A DNA stretch of 8,573 nucleotides from Actinomycetes bacterium (lineage in GTDB: Bacteria > Actinomycetota > Acidimicrobiia > Acidimicrobiales > RAAP-2). Numbering within the stretch: position 1 is the first letter of the stretch; each line of letters opens with the position of its first letter. The notes under the pieces are model-generated. The model searched no databases. It saw nothing but the letters and a program-made list of their open reading frames with translations, and was not told the DNA's origin. The stretch covers positions 1 to 8,573 of the forward strand of contig JAKAZC010000107.1 in assembly GCA_021826655.1 (NCBI GenBank). Reading direction: 5' to 3'. The translations under genes were made by a program, and so were the position numbers. Positions 7,054 through 8,573 of this stretch are shown one piece after another.

Positions 7054-7059
7054 ACGTTA
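7054..7059 (-). promoter_or_regulatory. Candidate -10 of the cydDC promoter (TAACGT)
   Basis: Minus-strand TAACGT matches TANNNT and is followed after exactly 7 nt by ATG (7046), the geometry of actinobacterial leaderless promoters. It sits in the only non-coding gap (6967-7113) upstream of cydD, so a cydDC promoter is expected here. No clear -35 hexamer is seen; about 17 nt upstream the sequence is GTGGTG-like. Confidence 0.45.
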
Positions 7060-7102
7060 GCCAGCATCGTGGCGACCACCACCCCGGGGCAGGCCGCCGG
7101 CC

Positions 7103-7108
7103 TACAAT
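7103..7108 (+). promoter_or_regulatory. Candidate -10 (TACAAT) of a leaderless CADD-like gene
   Basis: TACAAT is one base from the consensus TATAAT and is one of the few A/T-rich hexamers in this region. It ends 5 nt before the ATG at 7114, so the transcript should begin at or within a couple of bases of the start codon. No Shine-Dalgarno precedes the ATG, which agrees with leaderless translation. No recognisable -35 box is present. The divergent cydDC -10 is about 45 bp away, so a single regulator could affect both. Confidence 0.5.
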
Positions 7109-7113
7109 GCGCC

Positions 7114-7761
7114 ATGCTCAGAGCCCACGTCGACGACCTGCTGGAAACGGTGCTGGCGACGCGCCGGTTGCTCACCCACCCCTTCTACCGACGGTGGGAG
7201 GCGGGGGAGCTGGCGCCGGGGGAGCTGGCCGCCTATGCCGGCCAGTACCGGCACTTCGAGGCGGCGCTGCCCGAGGTGCTCGGGCAGGTGGCCGCCGAGC
7301 TCCCCGACGGCCGGGCCCGGCGCCTGGTGGAGGCGAACCTGGCCGACGAGCGCGGCCCGGTACCGCACCTCGCCCTCTTCGACGACTTCGCCGCCGCCGT
7401 CGGCTCGCCGACCGACGCCGAGCCGGCGCCCGCCACGAGGGCCCTGGTGGACTGCTACCGGTCGTCGGCCGCCCGCGGCCCCGTCCCCGCCCTCGCCGCC
7501 CTGGCCGCGTACGAGGTGCAGTCGAGCGGGATCGCGAGGAGCAAGGGGGACGGGCTCCGGACCCACTACGGGATCGGTGAGCCCGGCACCCGGTTCTGGG
7601 ACGTGCACGCCGAGGTCGATGCCTCGCACGCCGAGTGGACGACCCGCGCGCTCGCCGAGCTGGCGCAGGGGGACCGGGCCGTGAGCGGGCCCGCGGCCGA
7701 CGCGGCCCGAGCGTGGTGGGACTTCCTCTCCGAGCGCGAGGCGGCGCCAGCCGCCGGGTAG
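7114..7761 (+). CDS. CADD-like/TenA-fold diiron protein, candidate pABA-forming enzyme
   Basis: A 215-residue all-helical protein of the haem-oxygenase-like TenA/PqqC/CADD group. Compared from memory with Chlamydia CADD it shares THPFYRRW, the GEL...AYA...Y segment, LADE, YEVQ, IARSKGDGL-x3-YG and HAEVDASHA. Expected metal ligands are all present: Glu79, His85, Glu134, His165, Asp169 and His172. The spacings Glu134-to-Lys144 (10) and His165-Asp169-His172 (4, 3) equal those in CADD; the Glu79-His85 loop is one residue shorter. Tyr25 and Lys144 match CADD Tyr27 and Lys152, the residues reported to be consumed when CADD makes p-aminobenzoate for folate. I infer a soluble dimetal oxygenase, possibly a single-turnover pABA synthase. 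Alternatives are another iron-containing redox enzyme or a TenA-like thiamin salvage enzyme. The ATG lies 5 nt after a -10 box with no ribosome-binding site. Its upstream frame is open but unrelated, as it lies antisense to cydD. Confidence 0.8.
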   Translation: MLRAHVDDLLETVLATRRLLTHPFYRRWEAGELAPGELAAYAGQYRHFEAALPEVLGQVAAELPDGRARRLVEANLADERGPVPHLALFDDFAAAVGSPTDAEPAPATRALVDCYRSSAARGPVPALAALAAYEVQSSGIARSKGDGLRTHYGIGEPGTRFWDVHAEVDASHAEWTTRALAELAQGDRAVSGPAADAARAWWDFLSEREAAPAAG

Positions 7762-7795
7762 GCGCGAACCGGGCGCCAGCCGCGGTCCGCGCTCG

Positions 7796-7836
7796 GTCGG
7801 CCCGGGGCGAGTCAGCCCGGGGTTCGGTCAGCCCGG
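7796..7836. repeat. Three short direct repeats GTCRGCCCGG at a convergent gene junction
   Basis: GTCGGCCCGG (7796-7805), GTCAGCCCGG (7811-7820) and GTCAGCCCGG (7827-7836) recur every 15-16 bp in the 66-bp gap after the CADD-like gene, the last running into the stop codon of the next, convergent gene. A 12-bp repeat GGCGCCAGCCGC (7743-7754 and 7772-7783) lies just before. The array probably reflects slippage in G+C-rich DNA. No T-tract terminator is seen here. Confidence 0.5.
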
Positions 7837-8247
7837 TCCGGGCCCCGGTGCCCACGAGCCGCCCGCTCCGGGCTCGAAGGAGAAGACCGTGCCGCCGGCA
7901 TGCACCACGGACGTGTCGTCCGCCGCGATGATCTCGCGGACCCGGGCCTCGGGAACGTGAGCGATCGCGAACTCCTCCGCCGGGTCGTCAAGCGGGATGG
8001 ACCCGTCGGCGACCGCCCGCTCGATCTCGGGGGCGACTTCCAGAACCAGGGCCGTGCCGAGCTGGTCGTCGGGCGGCTCGAGCTCGGCCGATCGGAGGAC
8101 CGCGTCGTCGACCGGCACCGTCGCCAGCTGAAACGGCTTGCCCTCTTTTTCGATCGACAGCCGGAAGAGCACGATCGGCTCGTCCGGCTTCCTCACCCAA
8201 CCTTGGTACTTGACCACGAAGCTCGCCACGTTGGTGAGCGTAGTCAC
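7828..8247 (-). CDS. Hypothetical protein, 139 aa
   Basis: I do not recognise this protein. The GTG at 8247 is preferred because AAGGTGG (8262-8256) lies 8 nt upstream, a good Shine-Dalgarno match; an in-frame GTG at 8259 would sit inside that site. The reading frame continues open to the right edge, but the upstream part is Arg/Gly/Cys/Trp-rich with repeats and does not look coding. The product is acidic and soluble, without signal peptide or membrane segment. Residues ~5-50 look like beta-strands (VASFVVKYQGWV, EPIVLFRLSIEKEG, FQLATVPVDD). Residues 65-120 are acidic and helical (DDPAEEFAIAHVPEARVREII), and the C-terminus is a Gly/Pro tail (SFEPGAGGSWAPGPGPG). No Cys or His cluster suggests a metal site. 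It converges on the CADD-like gene with a 66-bp gap. Likely a real gene of lineage-restricted distribution; function unknown. Confidence 0.65.
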   Translation of the reverse strand: MTTLTNVASFVVKYQGWVRKPDEPIVLFRLSIEKEGKPFQLATVPVDDAVLRSAELEPPDDQLGTALVLEVAPEIERAVADGSIPLDDPAEEFAIAHVPEARVREIIAADDTSVVHAGGTVFSFEPGAGGSWAPGPGPG

Positions 8248-8255
8248 CCCGGCAC

Positions 8256-8262
8256 CCACCTT
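8256..8262 (-). promoter_or_regulatory. Shine-Dalgarno AAGGTGG deciding the GTG start at 8247
   Basis: Minus-strand AAGGTGG pairs with the 16S rRNA 3' end apart from one position and is 8 nt from the GTG at 8247. It is the clearest ribosome-binding site on this frame and separates the coding part from the long open but unlikely upstream extension. Confidence 0.5.
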
Positions 8263-8410
8263 CGGACCACGGACGGAGACCTGTAACGGCTCCGACGGTG
8301 CCGCGACGCTCCGGTCCGGGGTGCCTTCGGTTGCGTGCACGTACCCGCATCGCGAGGTGACGGCGCATCCCCGGGATCGGCCCCACGGATCGCGCCAGGG
8401 CCCGCCGGTG

Positions 8411-8454
8411 CACCGGTCCCTCCCGCACACCGGTCCCTCCCGCGCACCGGTCCC
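8411..8454. repeat. 17-bp tandem repeat, 2.6 copies, each with an ACCGGT palindrome
   Basis: The unit CACCGGTCCCTCCCGC plus one variable base starts at 8411, 8428 and 8445. The first two copies are identical over 16 bases and the third matches over its first 10 (CACCGGTCCC) before diverging. Every copy contains the 6-bp palindrome ACCGGT. It lies 164-207 bases upstream of the hypothetical gene's start. It may be a slippage-prone microsatellite-like tract or an array of binding sites. Confidence 0.8.
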
Positions 8455-8465
8455 GAGCGCGAGAC

Positions 8466-8492
8466 ACCCCACCTGACCGAGGTCGGTGGGGT
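8466..8492. terminator. Strong stem-loop, possible terminator
   Basis: ACCCCACC-T-GAC (8466-8477) pairs with GTC-GGTGGGGT (8482-8492), giving an 11-bp G+C-rich stem with one bulged T and a CGAG tetraloop. No run of T follows on either strand, so this would be a non-canonical terminator as often seen in actinobacteria, or a structured element in the leader of a minus-strand transcript. No neighbouring gene end within the window explains it; a gene beyond the right edge could. Confidence 0.4.
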
Positions 8493-8573
8493 TCCCGGTG
8501 TCCCGGTCGGCGCCCAGGGGAGTGGGGGGGACCCAGCCCCCGGGCCGCCGCCCGGATACGCCTCCGATGATAA

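Larger units (their letters stand above)
8263..8573. other. Region without convincing gene at the right edge
   Basis: About 310 bases with no gene I can support on either strand. One minus-strand frame is open throughout, in phase with the hypothetical gene, but its translation is dominated by Gly, Arg, Pro, Cys and Trp and includes repeat-encoded peptides. The region holds a 17-bp tandem repeat (8411-8454), a strong inverted repeat (8466-8492) and, at the extreme right, a minus-strand TATCAT (8572-8567) resembling a -10 box. It may be the upstream regulatory region or long leader of the hypothetical gene. I found no tRNA, 4.5S, RNase P or tmRNA hallmark sequences. Confidence 0.5.

Noticed and set aside
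5269..7113. N-terminal extension of the CADD-like gene by ~615 codons
   Set aside because: The frame is open, but the sequence is the antisense of cydD. The CADD homology begins right after the ATG at 7114, which also has a fitting -10 box.
8248..8472. Longer form of the hypothetical protein starting at GTG 8472
   Set aside because: The extra 75 residues are Gly/Arg/Cys/Trp-rich and partly encoded by the tandem repeat; the good Shine-Dalgarno is at 8256-8262.
8460..8500. GGTCAGG on the minus strand as an SRP (4.5S) RNA signature
   Set aside because: The conserved GGAAGGAAGCAG-type loop that should follow is absent.

Overview
This is a very G+C-rich, gene-dense window with GTG starts, ATGA-type start/stop overlaps and promoters that look leaderless. 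The gene content fits an actinobacterium (Actinomycetota). A deep lineage such as the Acidimicrobiia is my guess, not something the sequence proves. I see no insertion sequences, tRNAs, rRNAs or CRISPR arrays, and the region looks like ordinary chromosome.

Layout. (1) Bases 1-471: the C-terminal part of a major-facilitator (MFS) transporter cut by the left edge, on the plus strand. It converges on and overlaps by 8 nt (2) a minus-strand endonuclease/exonuclease/phosphatase-fold hydrolase (464-1288). (3) A divergent 94-bp gap leads into a plus-strand run of three tightly packed genes: a Nudix hydrolase (1383-2081), a coiled-coil C4 zinc-ribbon protein (2071-2847) and a histidine phosphatase (2871-3464). 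The last two recall the mycobacterial Rv2229c-Rv2228c pair, but the RNase H half of Rv2228c is missing. (4) The phosphatase converges on and overlaps by 28 nt a minus-strand cydD-cydC operon (6966 down to 3437), which encodes the heterodimeric ABC exporter needed for cytochrome bd assembly. No cydAB is present in the window. (5) Across a 147-bp divergent control region lies a plus-strand gene of the CADD/TenA-like diiron fold (7114-7761). (6) It converges on a small minus-strand gene of unknown function (7828-8247). (7) The last ~325 bases have no convincing gene but hold a 17-bp tandem repeat and a strong inverted repeat.

The most interesting region is 6966-7761. The CADD-like protein keeps six candidate metal ligands, plus the tyrosine and lysine that the chlamydial protein is reported to consume when making p-aminobenzoate from its own side chains. 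It is therefore a candidate self-sacrificing pABA synthase outside Chlamydiae. It has a -10 element placed for a leaderless mRNA. In the opposite direction, a second leaderless-type -10 would start a 24-codon leader ORF that stops 5 nt before the GTG of cydD, which suggests translational coupling.
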